Source: Alphaproteobacteria bacterium (GTDB lineage: Bacteria > Myxococcota_A > UBA796 > GCA-2862545). From it: DNA of 64,000 bases. The stretch spans positions 196,784 to 260,783 of the forward strand of contig JACKET010000009.1 in assembly GCA_020632875.1 (NCBI GenBank). Direction: 5' to 3'. Under the pieces are notes generated by a model. That model saw only the letters and a list, made by a program, of their open reading frames with translations, ran no database searches and was not told the DNA's origin. Both the position numbers and the translations under genes were made by a program. Below are positions 25,611 to 35,193 of the stretch, piece by piece; position 1 is the stretch's first letter; each line of letters begins with the position of its first letter.

Positions 25611-26857
25611 TGCGCAGGAAGTCCACGAGCAAAGAGCTCTGCTGCTCGTTCTGCGGCAAGTCCCAGAAAGAGGTCCGGAAGCTCATCGCCGGGCCGTCGG
25701 TGTACATCTGCGACGAGTGCGTCGAGCTGTGCAACGACATCATCACCGAAGAGTACGAGCGCGAAGACTTCTACGCGACCCGTGGGCTCGTCCCGAAGCC
25801 GAAAGACATCTACGCGCACCTCGACGAGTACGTCATCGGCCAGGAACGCGCGAAGAAGGTGCTCTCCGTCGCGGTCCACAACCACTACAAGCGCATCGAC
25901 AGCCGCTCGAACCACGACGACGTCGACCTGCAGAAGAGCAACGTCCTGCTCATCGGGCCGACCGGCTCCGGCAAGACCCTGCTCGCGCAGACGCTGGCCA
26001 AGTTCCTCAACGTCCCGTTCGCCATCGCGGATGCCACGAGCCTCACCGAGGCCGGCTACGTCGGTGAAGACGTCGAGAACATCATCCTCGCGCTGTTCCA
26101 GAACGCCGAGTACAACGTCGAGCGCACCTGCAAGGGCATCATCTACGTCGACGAGATCGACAAGATCAGCCGCAAGTCCGAGAACCCGTCCATCACGCGC
26201 GACGTGTCCGGCGAGGGCGTGCAGCAGGCGCTCCTGAAGATCATCGAGGGCACCATCGCGAACGTCCCTCCGAAGGGCGGCCGCAAGCACCCGCAGCAAG
26301 ACTTCCTCCAGATCGACACGACCAACATCCTGTTCATCTGCGGCGGCGCGTTCGTGGGCCTCGACAAGATCGTCGAGGGCCGCCTCGGCCAGCAGCAGAT
26401 GGGCTTCGGCAAGAAGGTCCGCGGGAAGGAGAAGCTGTCCACGAGCGAGCTCATCGCGCGCGTCGAGGCCGAAGACCTCATGAAGTTCGGGCTCATCCCC
26501 GAGTTCATCGGTCGCGTGCCCGTGGTCGCGACCCTCGACGAGCTCGACGAAGAGGCCCTGATCGACATCCTGATCAAGCCGAAGAACGCGCTGATCAAGC
26601 AGTACCAGAAGCTCTTCGACATGGACAACGTGGCCCTGAAGTTCACCGACGGGTCCCTGAAGCACATCGCCCGCGAAGCGCTCCAGCGAAAGGCCGGTGC
26701 GCGCGGTCTGCGCGGTATCCTCGAAGAGATCATGCTCGACGTGATGTACGACCTCCCGTCCAAGAACAACGTGAAGGAGTGCATCATCAGCGAAGACGTC
26801 GTCGAGAAGCGGCAAGACCCGATCCTCGTGTACGAGAACGAGGCAGAATGGGGCTGA
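25610..26857 (+). CDS. clpX: Clp protease ATP-binding subunit ClpX
   Basis: AAA+ unfoldase of 415 residues that feeds ClpP. The N-terminal zinc-binding domain has Cys12, Cys15, Cys34 and Cys37. Walker A is GPTGSGKT with Lys122, Walker B is IIYVDEIDK, and the pore loop GYVG is present. The ClpP-docking loop is probably MGFGKK instead of the common IGF form. Sensor 2 is in GARGLRGILE. It starts at ATG 25610, overlapping clpP by 1 nt. Confidence 0.96.
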   Translation: MRRKSTSKELCCSFCGKSQKEVRKLIAGPSVYICDECVELCNDIITEEYEREDFYATRGLVPKPKDIYAHLDEYVIGQERAKKVLSVAVHNHYKRIDSRSNHDDVDLQKSNVLLIGPTGSGKTLLAQTLAKFLNVPFAIADATSLTEAGYVGEDVENIILALFQNAEYNVERTCKGIIYVDEIDKISRKSENPSITRDVSGEGVQQALLKIIEGTIANVPPKGGRKHPQQDFLQIDTTNILFICGGAFVGLDKIVEGRLGQQQMGFGKKVRGKEKLSTSELIARVEAEDLMKFGLIPEFIGRVPVVATLDELDEEALIDILIKPKNALIKQYQKLFDMDNVALKFTDGSLKHIAREALQRKAGARGLRGILEEIMLDVMYDLPSKNNVKECIISEDVVEKRQDPILVYENEAEWG

Positions 26858-26891
26858 ACGGTCCCCTCCACTCCACCCGAGGTCGCTGACC

Positions 26892-29330
<2,439 letters not shown>

Positions 29331-29387
29331 CATCGAAAAGCTGAAAAACCTCCGACGTCAGCCCTGTCATTTGTCGATCCGGTCCGC

Positions 29388-29393
29388 TACAGT
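29388..29393 (+). promoter_or_regulatory. Putative -10 box for hup
   Basis: TACAGT lies 84 nt before the hup ATG in the 147-nt lon-hup gap, with TGTCAT 17 nt further upstream as a weak -35. The gap has no terminator I can identify, so read-through from lon is also possible. AGGGGAG just before the ATG is a strong ribosome binding site. Confidence 0.35.
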
Positions 29394-29477
29394 CCCCGCG
29401 GCGCTCGGTGCAGATCCGCGCGCTCACACGAGATTCCCCGCACGGATCCATCCGTCGGGGGAACAGGGGAGCACACC

Positions 29478-29762
29478 ATGGCCAATTCAGTGACGAAGGC
29501 GGACCTCGTTTCGCACATCGCATCGGAAACCGGACTCAAGAAGGTCGACGCCGAGAAGGCGCTCACCGCCCTCACGGCTGCCATCCAGTCGGCGCTCGTC
29601 GACGGCAAGAAGGTCACGCTCGTGGGCTTCGGCACCTTCATGGTCGCCAAGCACTCGGCCCGCATGGGCCGCGATCCGCGCACCAAGAAGCCGATCTCGA
29701 TTCCGGCCAGCAAGAAGGTGAAGTTCAAGCCCGGAAAGGCTATGAAGGACGCCGTCAACTGA
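29478..29762 (+). CDS. hup: HU-family DNA-binding protein
   Basis: Nucleoid protein of 94 residues. It has the HU layout: N-terminal helices (VTKADLVSHIASETGLKKVDAEKAL), VTLVGFGTF, and the beta-arm signature, here GRDPRTKKPISIPASKKVKFKPGKAMKDAVN. The conserved Pro at the arm tip is in KKPISIPA. It is a housekeeping HU rather than IHF, judging by length and the lack of IHF-specific residues. The position after lon is common in proteobacteria. Confidence 0.94.
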   Translation: MANSVTKADLVSHIASETGLKKVDAEKALTALTAAIQSALVDGKKVTLVGFGTFMVAKHSARMGRDPRTKKPISIPASKKVKFKPGKAMKDAVN

Positions 29763-29763
29763 C

Positions 29764-29820
29764 GAATGTATCCGGCGTGTTCGGGGCTTCTTGACGCCGC
29801 GGACACGCCGAAATACATTC
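29764..29820 (+). terminator. Two-part stem-loop after hup
   Basis: GAATGTAT (29764-29771) pairs perfectly with ATACATTC (29813-29820), and inside it CGGCGTGT (29773-29780) pairs with ACACGCCG (29803-29810). A 22-nt loop caps the structure. No T tract follows. It may end the hup transcript or be a processing or stability element between hup and tRNA-Val. Confidence 0.5.
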
Positions 29821-29845
29821 CCAGGGCTCGATGGGGAAGCCTATC

Positions 29846-29917
29846 GGGCGGATAGCTCAATGGGAGAGCTACGGCTTTACACGCCGTCGGTTGCAGGTTC
29901 GAGTCCTGTTCCGCCCA
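29846..29917 (+). tRNA. tRNA-Val (TAC)
   Basis: The acceptor GGGCGGA pairs with TCCGCCC, the anticodon stem-loop is ACGGC-TTTACAC-GCCGT (TAC), and the T arm is GCAGG-TTCGAGT-CCTGT. Discriminator A; CCA is not encoded. Confidence 0.95.
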
Positions 29918-29939
29918 CTCCCCAGAGAGCGTCCAGTAC

Positions 29940-30016
<77 letters not shown>

Positions 30017-30066
30017 CTTCATCACCCGCCCCCTTCCCAGGGCGGGTGATTTCGTTTGGGGGATCG

Positions 30067-30525
30067 ATGCGCAAACCCATCTTCGTCGGCCTGCTGATCG
30101 CTTCGGCGGCGTCGGTCTCGTGGGCCGCGCAGCCCACCACGCGTCCCTCCGACGAGCAGCGCGGCGAGACGCTCTACCGCCGCCACTGCGTGAGCTGCCA
30201 CGGCGTCCGCAACGGCGGGCAGGGCCCGGCCACCACGGCCCTCGTCCACCTGGTCCCCGCGCTGCAGGGCAAGGTCGAGCCGAACGAGGTCGGCATCAAG
30301 GCGGTCCTCAAGGGCAAGGGCGCGATGCCGGGGTTCGAGGCGTCCTTCGACCGGGCCGATGCCGTGCGCGTGCTGAAGTACATGAAGTCGCTCGGCCCGA
30401 CCAAGGCGCTCCCGGATCGGCCCGTGAAGGGCATCAGCGAGAAGGTCCCGCCGAAGAAGCTCGAGGCCGAGCCGGTCGAAGACGGTCCGATGGAAGAGGG
30501 TCCCGAGCGCGAGAACGAGGAGTAG
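30067..30525 (+). CDS. Secreted c-type cytochrome
   Basis: Protein of 152 residues with a Sec signal peptide (cut after about residue 20, SWA-AQ). One haem-binding site, CVSCH at 41-45, is followed by GVRNGGQGPATTAL. The Met in GKGAMPGF is the likely sixth ligand. The C-terminal 35 residues are Pro/Glu/Lys-rich and not part of the haem domain. ATG 30067 has a GGGGG stretch upstream. It lies 39 nt before another small cytochrome c gene; together they look like soluble electron carriers, with no terminal oxidase in the window. Confidence 0.85.
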   Translation: MRKPIFVGLLIASAASVSWAAQPTTRPSDEQRGETLYRRHCVSCHGVRNGGQGPATTALVHLVPALQGKVEPNEVGIKAVLKGKGAMPGFEASFDRADAVRVLKYMKSLGPTKALPDRPVKGISEKVPPKKLEAEPVEDGPMEEGPERENEE

Positions 30526-30551
30526 TCCTCGAAGCCCGCCGTCCGAGGGGC

Positions 30552-30557
30552 TATGCT
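30552..30557 (+). promoter_or_regulatory. -10-like box TATGCT, 6 nt before start codon
   Basis: TATGCT ends 6 nt before ATG 30564 and no Shine-Dalgarno sequence lies between. The geometry equals that of the box at 6246. A leaderless transcript is likely; -35 is not evident. Confidence 0.45.
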
Positions 30558-30563
30558 GTGGGC

Positions 30564-30875
30564 ATGATCGCGCTCCTCGTCGGTGCCCTCGCAGCCGAAC
30601 CCGCGCCCCTCGAGCTCGGGCAGTCGATCTACGCCGCGAAGTGCGCGACCTGCCACGGCAGCACGGGCAAGGGCGACGGCCCCGCCGCGCGCGCGCTGCC
30701 CCAGCCGCCCGCCAATTTCTCCGACCCCGAGTACTGGAAGCGAACCGACGAAGCCATGGTGCGCGGCGTCATCGAGACCGGCAAGCCCGGCACCGTCATG
30801 CGCGGCTTCCCCATGAAGCCCGATCGGCTCGACGCCCTCGTGCTCTACCTCCGCTCGTTCGCCGAGACTCCCTGA
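30564..30875 (+). CDS. Small c-type cytochrome
   Basis: Protein of 103 residues. A short hydrophobic N-terminus (MIALLVGALAAEP) serves as signal peptide. The haem motif CATCH is at 27-31, followed by GSTGKGDGPAARAL, a layout typical of class I cytochromes. Met in VMRGFPM provides candidate axial ligands. The stop is followed after 28 nt by uppP. The preceding cytochrome may be its partner, but this gene appears to have its own promoter. Confidence 0.85.
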   Translation: MIALLVGALAAEPAPLELGQSIYAAKCATCHGSTGKGDGPAARALPQPPANFSDPEYWKRTDEAMVRGVIETGKPGTVMRGFPMKPDRLDALVLYLRSFAETP

Positions 30876-30903
30876 CCCCTCCGCCCCGCCCTCCGAGTCC
30901 TCC

Positions 30904-31701
30904 ATGATCCCCGTCGCATCCGCGCTCGGCGCGCTGTTCCTCGGCGTCGTCCAGGGCCTCACCGAGTTCCTGCCCGTCTCGAGCTCCGGTCACCTCACGC
31001 TGTTCGGCCAGTTCTTCGAGCTCGGCGGCGACAACGTGCTGTTCAACCTCTTCCTGCACGTCGGCACGCTCATCCCGGTCGTCGTGTTCTACCGGGAGGA
31101 GGTGCGGGCGCTCGTCATGGCGCCGTTCCAGGGCGAGCAGCCGCTGCTGCAGCGCGAGGGCGTGAAGCAGTGGATGCTGCTCGTCGCCGCGTCCGTGCCC
31201 ACGGCCATCATCGGGCTCGTGTTCAAGGACACCTTCGAGGCGCTGTTCGACAACCCGGCCGCGCTGACCGTGACGTTCGCGATCACCGCCGTGATCATGC
31301 TCGCCACGCGCTTCGCGCCCACGTCGCACCGGTCGATCTCGCTCGGGCTCGCCGTCGTGCTCGGCATCGTGCAGGGCCTCGCGATCACGCCGGGCATCTC
31401 GCGATCGGGCTCCACCATCGCGGCCGCGCTGTTGCTCGGCGTCCACCGGGAGGAGGCCGCGCGGTTCAGCTTCCTGATGAGCGTGCCCGCGATCTCGGGC
31501 GCAACCCTGCTCATGCTGAAGGACGCCGACCTGGCCGCCTTCGACCCCACGTCCGTCGCGGTGGGCTTCTTCGCGGCGCTGATCAGCGGGTACGGCGCGC
31601 TCTACACGCTGGTCGAGCTCGTGAAGCGTGGCAACCTGTACTGGTTCAGCCTGTGGTGCTTCGCGGCCGCGATCGCCGCGGGGGTCATCGCGTACGCCTG
31701 A
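30904..31701 (+). CDS. uppP: Undecaprenyl-diphosphatase
   Basis: Integral membrane phosphatase of 265 residues that recycles the lipid carrier for cell-wall synthesis and can give bacitracin resistance. The two active-site motifs are EFLPVSSSGHL (about 20-30) and PGISRSGSTIAAALLLGV (about 163-180). Eight hydrophobic helices can be counted. Start ATG 30904. Its 3' end abuts the large repeat region D. Confidence 0.94.
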   Translation: MIPVASALGALFLGVVQGLTEFLPVSSSGHLTLFGQFFELGGDNVLFNLFLHVGTLIPVVVFYREEVRALVMAPFQGEQPLLQREGVKQWMLLVAASVPTAIIGLVFKDTFEALFDNPAALTVTFAITAVIMLATRFAPTSHRSISLGLAVVLGIVQGLAITPGISRSGSTIAAALLLGVHREEAARFSFLMSVPAISGATLLMLKDADLAAFDPTSVAVGFFAALISGYGALYTLVELVKRGNLYWFSLWCFAAAIAAGVIAYA

Positions 31702-32143
31702 CGGAGCGTGGACCGTGGACCGTTGGCCGGCTGATTTCGGTGGGGTCGGAAGCGACCGGGCTTCGAGCGTCTCGCCTCACGCAGATGACGCAGAAGGACG
31801 CAGATGACGCAGAAACCAGGCCGTCGCGGGGCGAGCGTCGTCCCTTCCCCGGGTACCGTCAGGTTCCACGTGTGACGTCAGGGCTCTCGAGGGAGGGCCT
31901 CCCTGCGGACCGGAATCGGGATTCACCAGAGCAGGCGAGCGTTTCGGGCTGCTCGGTCGAGCGGACCTGCCGACACCAGTCCACCTGGGGGTCTGGGAGA
32001 GTGAGAGTGGCCCGCCTTGGCGGTCTCGGCGGTGCGATGAGGCGTTGGCCTATCGACGGACGCCCTCGTGCCCCGGGTGGGATCCGGTAGCAGTGTTGCG
32101 GCCGTCGGACGGCCGGGAACGTACTCAGGAGCATCGGACCCGG

Positions 32144-32309
32144 AACGCATCCTCGGCCGAGGCATCGGGGGTTCAACGCATCCTGTACGGGTCGAAGCGC
32201 GCGAAATGGATGCGTTCGGGGTCCGATGCCTGCCCCGGGAGTGCGTTCGGGGTCCGTTGCCTGCCCGGAGGATGCGTTGAACCCCCGTTGCTTCGGGCCA
32301 GGATGCGTT
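32144..32309. repeat. Inverted repeat pair of 41 bp within copy D
   Basis: 32144-32184 begins AACGCATCCT and ends GGTTCAACGCATCCT. 32269-32309 is its reverse complement with about five mismatches. GATGCGTTCGGGGTCCG-like words recur in the 84-nt spacer (GTGCGTTCGGGGTCCG at 32241-32256), so the whole block is a palindrome with internal repeats. Confidence 0.8.
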
Positions 32310-32364
32310 CCCTGCCCGATGCTCGATCACCCGAGTAGCCCAAAGGCCGGCCTGCTCTGGTGAG

Positions 32365-32834
32365 TCACTCTCGGTGCCCTCCGTCCCTCCGCGTCCTCCG
32401 TGCTGAGAGAACGCGGCCCGGAACGCCCGGGTCTCCGAACGCCCCATCGCAGAGGGCGTCCCAGCGGGTCGATTCTCAGCACCGAGGATCGGAGGACAGG
32501 AGGGACACGGAGTCCGTCGTCGTCCCGAGCGTCGGTCGGTCCCCCCACGATGAGGAGGACCGGACGCGGAACCCGCCAGCCTGCGCACCGGAGCAGGCCC
32601 ATTCCCGGCGGGCGAGAACCAGAAAGGTCTCGACGTTGCGGTCCGCCCGGCGGGCTCACTCTCCGTGCCCTCCGTCCTCCGCGTCCTCCGTGCTGAGAGA
32701 ACGCGGCCCGGAACGCCCCGGTCTCCGAACGCCCCAGCGGAGAGCGCGTCCCAGCGGGTCGATTCTCAGCACGGAGGATCGGAGGACAGGAGGGACACGG
32801 AGTCCGTCGTCGTCGTCCCGGGCCTCGGTCGGTC
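32365..32834. repeat. Near-identical duplication within copy D
   Basis: 32365-32541 and 32656-32834 are direct repeats differing at few positions. Each begins TCACTCTC(G/C)GTGCCCTCCG, continues with TCCGCGTCCTCCGTGCTGAG and ends with an inverted version (CTCAGCAC...GGAGGACAGGAGGGACACGG), so each copy is itself a hairpin. The 114-nt spacer is unique. CCTCCGCGTCCTCCGTG-type words are, as I recall, widespread in environmental bacterial genomes. Confidence 0.85.
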
Positions 32835-32960
32835 TGACCAGCATCCGTATCGAAGGTGCCCGGGGAACGAGGACGCTCGACCCTGGTTTCTGCGTCATCC
32901 GCGTCCTTCTGCGTCATCTGCGTGATGCCTCAGGACGCTCGAAGCTCGATCCCTTCCACG

Positions 32961-33308
32961 TCATTCCGGGACATCCCTCCAGCGCTTGCGCCGACGCTCC
33001 TGGAGGCGCGTGATGATCGCCTGGAGCTTGGGGTCGTCGAGGCGCTTGTGGTCGTGCCGACTCCCCTTTCCGCCGTTGCAGCGGGCGCACGCGAGCGCGA
33101 CGTTCTCGATGGCGTCCGTGCCGCCGTGCGTGCGGGGCAGGATGTGCTCGATGGTCGCGCGGCTGATCGGCGTGCCGTCGAGCCCGACCTGGAGCCGCGT
33201 GTTGCAGTGGATGCACTTGCCCGACCACACCTCGCGACCGCGGTACCAGACCTTCTCGTACGTCCGGTCGGTCGCGATGATCGCCAGCACCAGCGGGGCC
33301 TTCGACAC
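32961..33308 (-). CDS. HNH endonuclease family protein
   Basis: Protein of 115 residues from GTG 33308. The HNH core is IEHILPRTHGGTDAIENVALACARCNGGKG (about 59-88), with the catalytic His in EHI and Asn in ENV. Two Cys pairs, CIHC (about 32-35) and CARC, bind the structural zinc. Proteins of this size act in homing, phage packaging or restriction, but nothing nearby decides the role. TATCGT lies 5 nt before the start, another candidate leaderless promoter, located within the end of the upstream gene. Confidence 0.85.
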   Translation of the reverse strand: MSKAPLVLAIIATDRTYEKVWYRGREVWSGKCIHCNTRLQVGLDGTPISRATIEHILPRTHGGTDAIENVALACARCNGGKGSRHDHKRLDDPKLQAIITRLQERRRKRWRDVPE

Positions 33309-33311
33309 GCC

Positions 33312-34067
33312 CTACGATAGCAGCGCGGCCACCTGATCGAGCACGGCGGCATCCCCGGGAGGCTCGCGGCTCAGCAGCGCAGCGCCGGGAACGCCTGCGC
33401 GCGCGGCCTCTTCCGCGCGGGAGTCGCGGATCCCCGCGAGCACCAGGGGGCAGTCGAAGTGCAGCAGCGCGAGCTGGCCCGCGAGCCCGAGCGCGATGGA
33501 CGCGCTGCGCCCCAGATCGACGACGATCACCGCGGCGTCGACGTCCGCGAGATCGTCGAGATCCGCCGTCGATGCGCGCAGACCGCGCAGGCCCCGCTCC
33601 GCCAGACCGCGGACGGCGCGCTCCGCACGCAGCGGGTCGTCGCTCACCACCACCACACCGGGCGCGGCGTCGGGCACGGCCGGCAGCGGGACCTCGGCAC
33701 CCGGCACGGGACCCCCGGCCGGCACGGCCTTCGCGAGCGTCTTCGGCGCCACGCTGCGGTAGCTCTCCTCGAGCCACCCGAGCACGGTCGGCACGTCGAC
33801 GTCGGCCGGATCCGCGAACCGCGCCGTGACCCACCCGTGCTTGCCGAGCCCGTAGTGGGTCGGCTCGCACCAGGGCAGCGCCAGCGCCGCCTGCCGGCTC
33901 TCGGGGAGCTTCGTCGTGATCGACATCCCCGTGTCGGAGGCGGAGAGGAACGCGAACGCCTTCTTCCGCACCTTCACCGCGAGCTCGCCCCACGGCCGCT
34001 CTTCGTACGCCTCGGGGTACGCCGTCGCGACGGACCGGATCTCGGCGAGCAGCGCGGGGAAGCCCAT
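33312..34067 (-). CDS. YjbR/MmcQ-domain protein fused to a receiver-like domain
   Basis: Protein of 251 residues. The first 115 residues match the YjbR/MmcQ (DUF419) fold: ATAYPEAYEERPWGELAVKVRKKAFAFL, then LPWCEPTHYGLGKHGWVTARF. After a Pro-rich linker, residues about 135-251 form an alpha/beta domain (GVVVVSDDPLRAERAVRGL ... DAAVIVVDLGRSASIAL ... CPLVLAG) with the strand order of a response-regulator receiver, possibly phospho-acceptor Asp in VVDLG. The ATG at 34067 overlaps the upstream stop (TGATG), so translation is coupled to the 34067-35071 gene. The fusion is uncommon to my knowledge. Confidence 0.65.
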   Translation of the reverse strand: MGFPALLAEIRSVATAYPEAYEERPWGELAVKVRKKAFAFLSASDTGMSITTKLPESRQAALALPWCEPTHYGLGKHGWVTARFADPADVDVPTVLGWLEESYRSVAPKTLAKAVPAGGPVPGAEVPLPAVPDAAPGVVVVSDDPLRAERAVRGLAERGLRGLRASTADLDDLADVDAAVIVVDLGRSASIALGLAGQLALLHFDCPLVLAGIRDSRAEEAARAGVPGAALLSREPPGDAAVLDQVAALLS

Positions 34068-35071
34068 CAGCCGGCCAGCGCGAGCTCGGAGAACCAGGGC
34101 GTGCGCAGGACCGTGAACACGTCGCCCCGCCGGTTGGTCGCGGAGCGCACCAGCCCCGCGCGCTGGAGGAGGAAGTCGTGCTCGGGCTCTTCGGGCAGGC
34201 GGCCCTGGCGCGCGAGGCGCTCGAGCCGGGCCGAGAGCCGCGGGTCGGCGTTCACGATCTCGAGCGCGCTGCGGACCTCTTTCGCGACCGGGCCGAGCGC
34301 CTTCCACAGCTCCTGCCGGTCGCGGAGGAACGCGAGGTCGGACCCCTCGCCCACCGCATCGAGCAGGGCCGGGACCCCGCCGAGGATCGTGACCACCTGC
34401 CGCAGCTGCTCGGCCTCGACCGGACCGAGGTGCTCGACGAGGGCTTCGATCGCCTCGATCGGCGAGAAATCGGCGAGATCGAAGCGCGCGGCGCCCGGGA
34501 ACTGGAGGTGCGGCGCGTCGACCGAGCCCGCCACCAGCAGGTTGAAGCGCAGGTCGTCTTTGTGCTTCTCGCGGTGCGCGCGGAAGACGTCGAGCAGATC
34601 GTGGAGCGCGTCGACCGGCACGTGCTCGACGTGGTGCAGCAGCAGGCAGCGCCGGCGCCCGCCTTCGGCCCGGTCGAGCATGTCGGCCATGACCTCGCGG
34701 AACCCGCGCCGGCTGACGGCCTGCCAGGCGGGGCCCTCTTCGAGGTGGATCTGGCAGAACTCGGCCACCGCGGACGCGAGCCAGCCCCAGCCCTGGTGGA
34801 CCGTGAGGCCCTTGAGCGGCGCGAGGCTCAGCGTGCGCGCCGTGATGCTCGGGTCGCCGAGCGACAGGTCGACCGAGAGATCGTCGAGGAACCGGTCGGC
34901 CTGGCTCCACCGCGGTGCGATCAGCACGACGGGCCGGCCGAAGCGGAGGCTCACGCGGATGCTGCGCGCGAGGCGCGTGCGCTCGGCCTTCTCGAAGTAG
35001 TACTGGTTCGGGTCGAACGCGCCGTCCCGCTTGCCGCGGAGGATGACGGTGCGACGATGGAGTCGGTTCAT
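34067..35071 (-). CDS. AAA-like protein without a recognisable Walker A
   Basis: Protein of 334 residues from ATG 35071. Residues about 45-200 have the order of a STAND/AAA-16-type ATPase: a strand-loop GRPVVLIAPRWSQADRFL in the P-loop position but lacking GxxxxGK(S/T), and RRRCLLLHHVEHVPVDAL where Walker B would be. An ATPase-like lid and a winged-helix-like C-terminus (ILGGVPALLDAVGE ... ) follow, as in prokaryotic AAA regulators. It is probably a non-hydrolysing relative. Coupled to the YjbR fusion gene by a 1-nt overlap. Confidence 0.5.
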   Translation of the reverse strand: MNRLHRRTVILRGKRDGAFDPNQYYFEKAERTRLARSIRVSLRFGRPVVLIAPRWSQADRFLDDLSVDLSLGDPSITARTLSLAPLKGLTVHQGWGWLASAVAEFCQIHLEEGPAWQAVSRRGFREVMADMLDRAEGGRRRCLLLHHVEHVPVDALHDLLDVFRAHREKHKDDLRFNLLVAGSVDAPHLQFPGAARFDLADFSPIEAIEALVEHLGPVEAEQLRQVVTILGGVPALLDAVGEGSDLAFLRDRQELWKALGPVAKEVRSALEIVNADPRLSARLERLARQGRLPEEPEHDFLLQRAGLVRSATNRRGDVFTVLRTPWFSELALAG

Positions 35072-35181
35072 GAACGTCCCGGGGCAGCGAGCGTAGCGCG
35101 TTTGTCCCACCCGACGCTAGCCCGACACGTATTGCCACGTCAAGGCATGGCCCGAGAGATCACTTCAGCACGGTCCCGAGG

Positions 35182-35187
35182 TAGCGT
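35182..35187 (+). promoter_or_regulatory. -10-like box TAGCGT, 6 nt before start codon
   Basis: TAGCGT ends 6 nt before ATG 35194 with no ribosome binding site between. It is the third case of this geometry. Confidence 0.4.
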
Positions 35188-35193
35188 CCCTGC

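Larger units (their letters stand above)
31757..32951. repeat. Composite intergenic repeat element, copy D (nested)
   Basis: This 1.2-kb gene-free stretch is the largest copy. The outer arms (31757-31852 and about 32857-32951) are inverted and carry ACGCAGATGACGCAGAAGG-type units. The right arm, reverse-complemented, matches the left arm of copy C including ATCGAGCTTCGAGCGTCC. Segment 31866-32050 matches the inverse of about 3014-3245 in copy A. Inside lie a 41-bp inverted repeat pair and a tandem pair of about 178 bp, listed separately. Open frames here are Arg/Ser/Pro-rich and implausible. It sits between the convergent ends of uppP and the HNH gene. Confidence 0.85.

Noticed and set aside
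31757..32951. Insertion sequence with transposase
   Set aside because: No frame contains transposase motifs; the frames are Arg/Pro/Ser-rich and compete on both strands.
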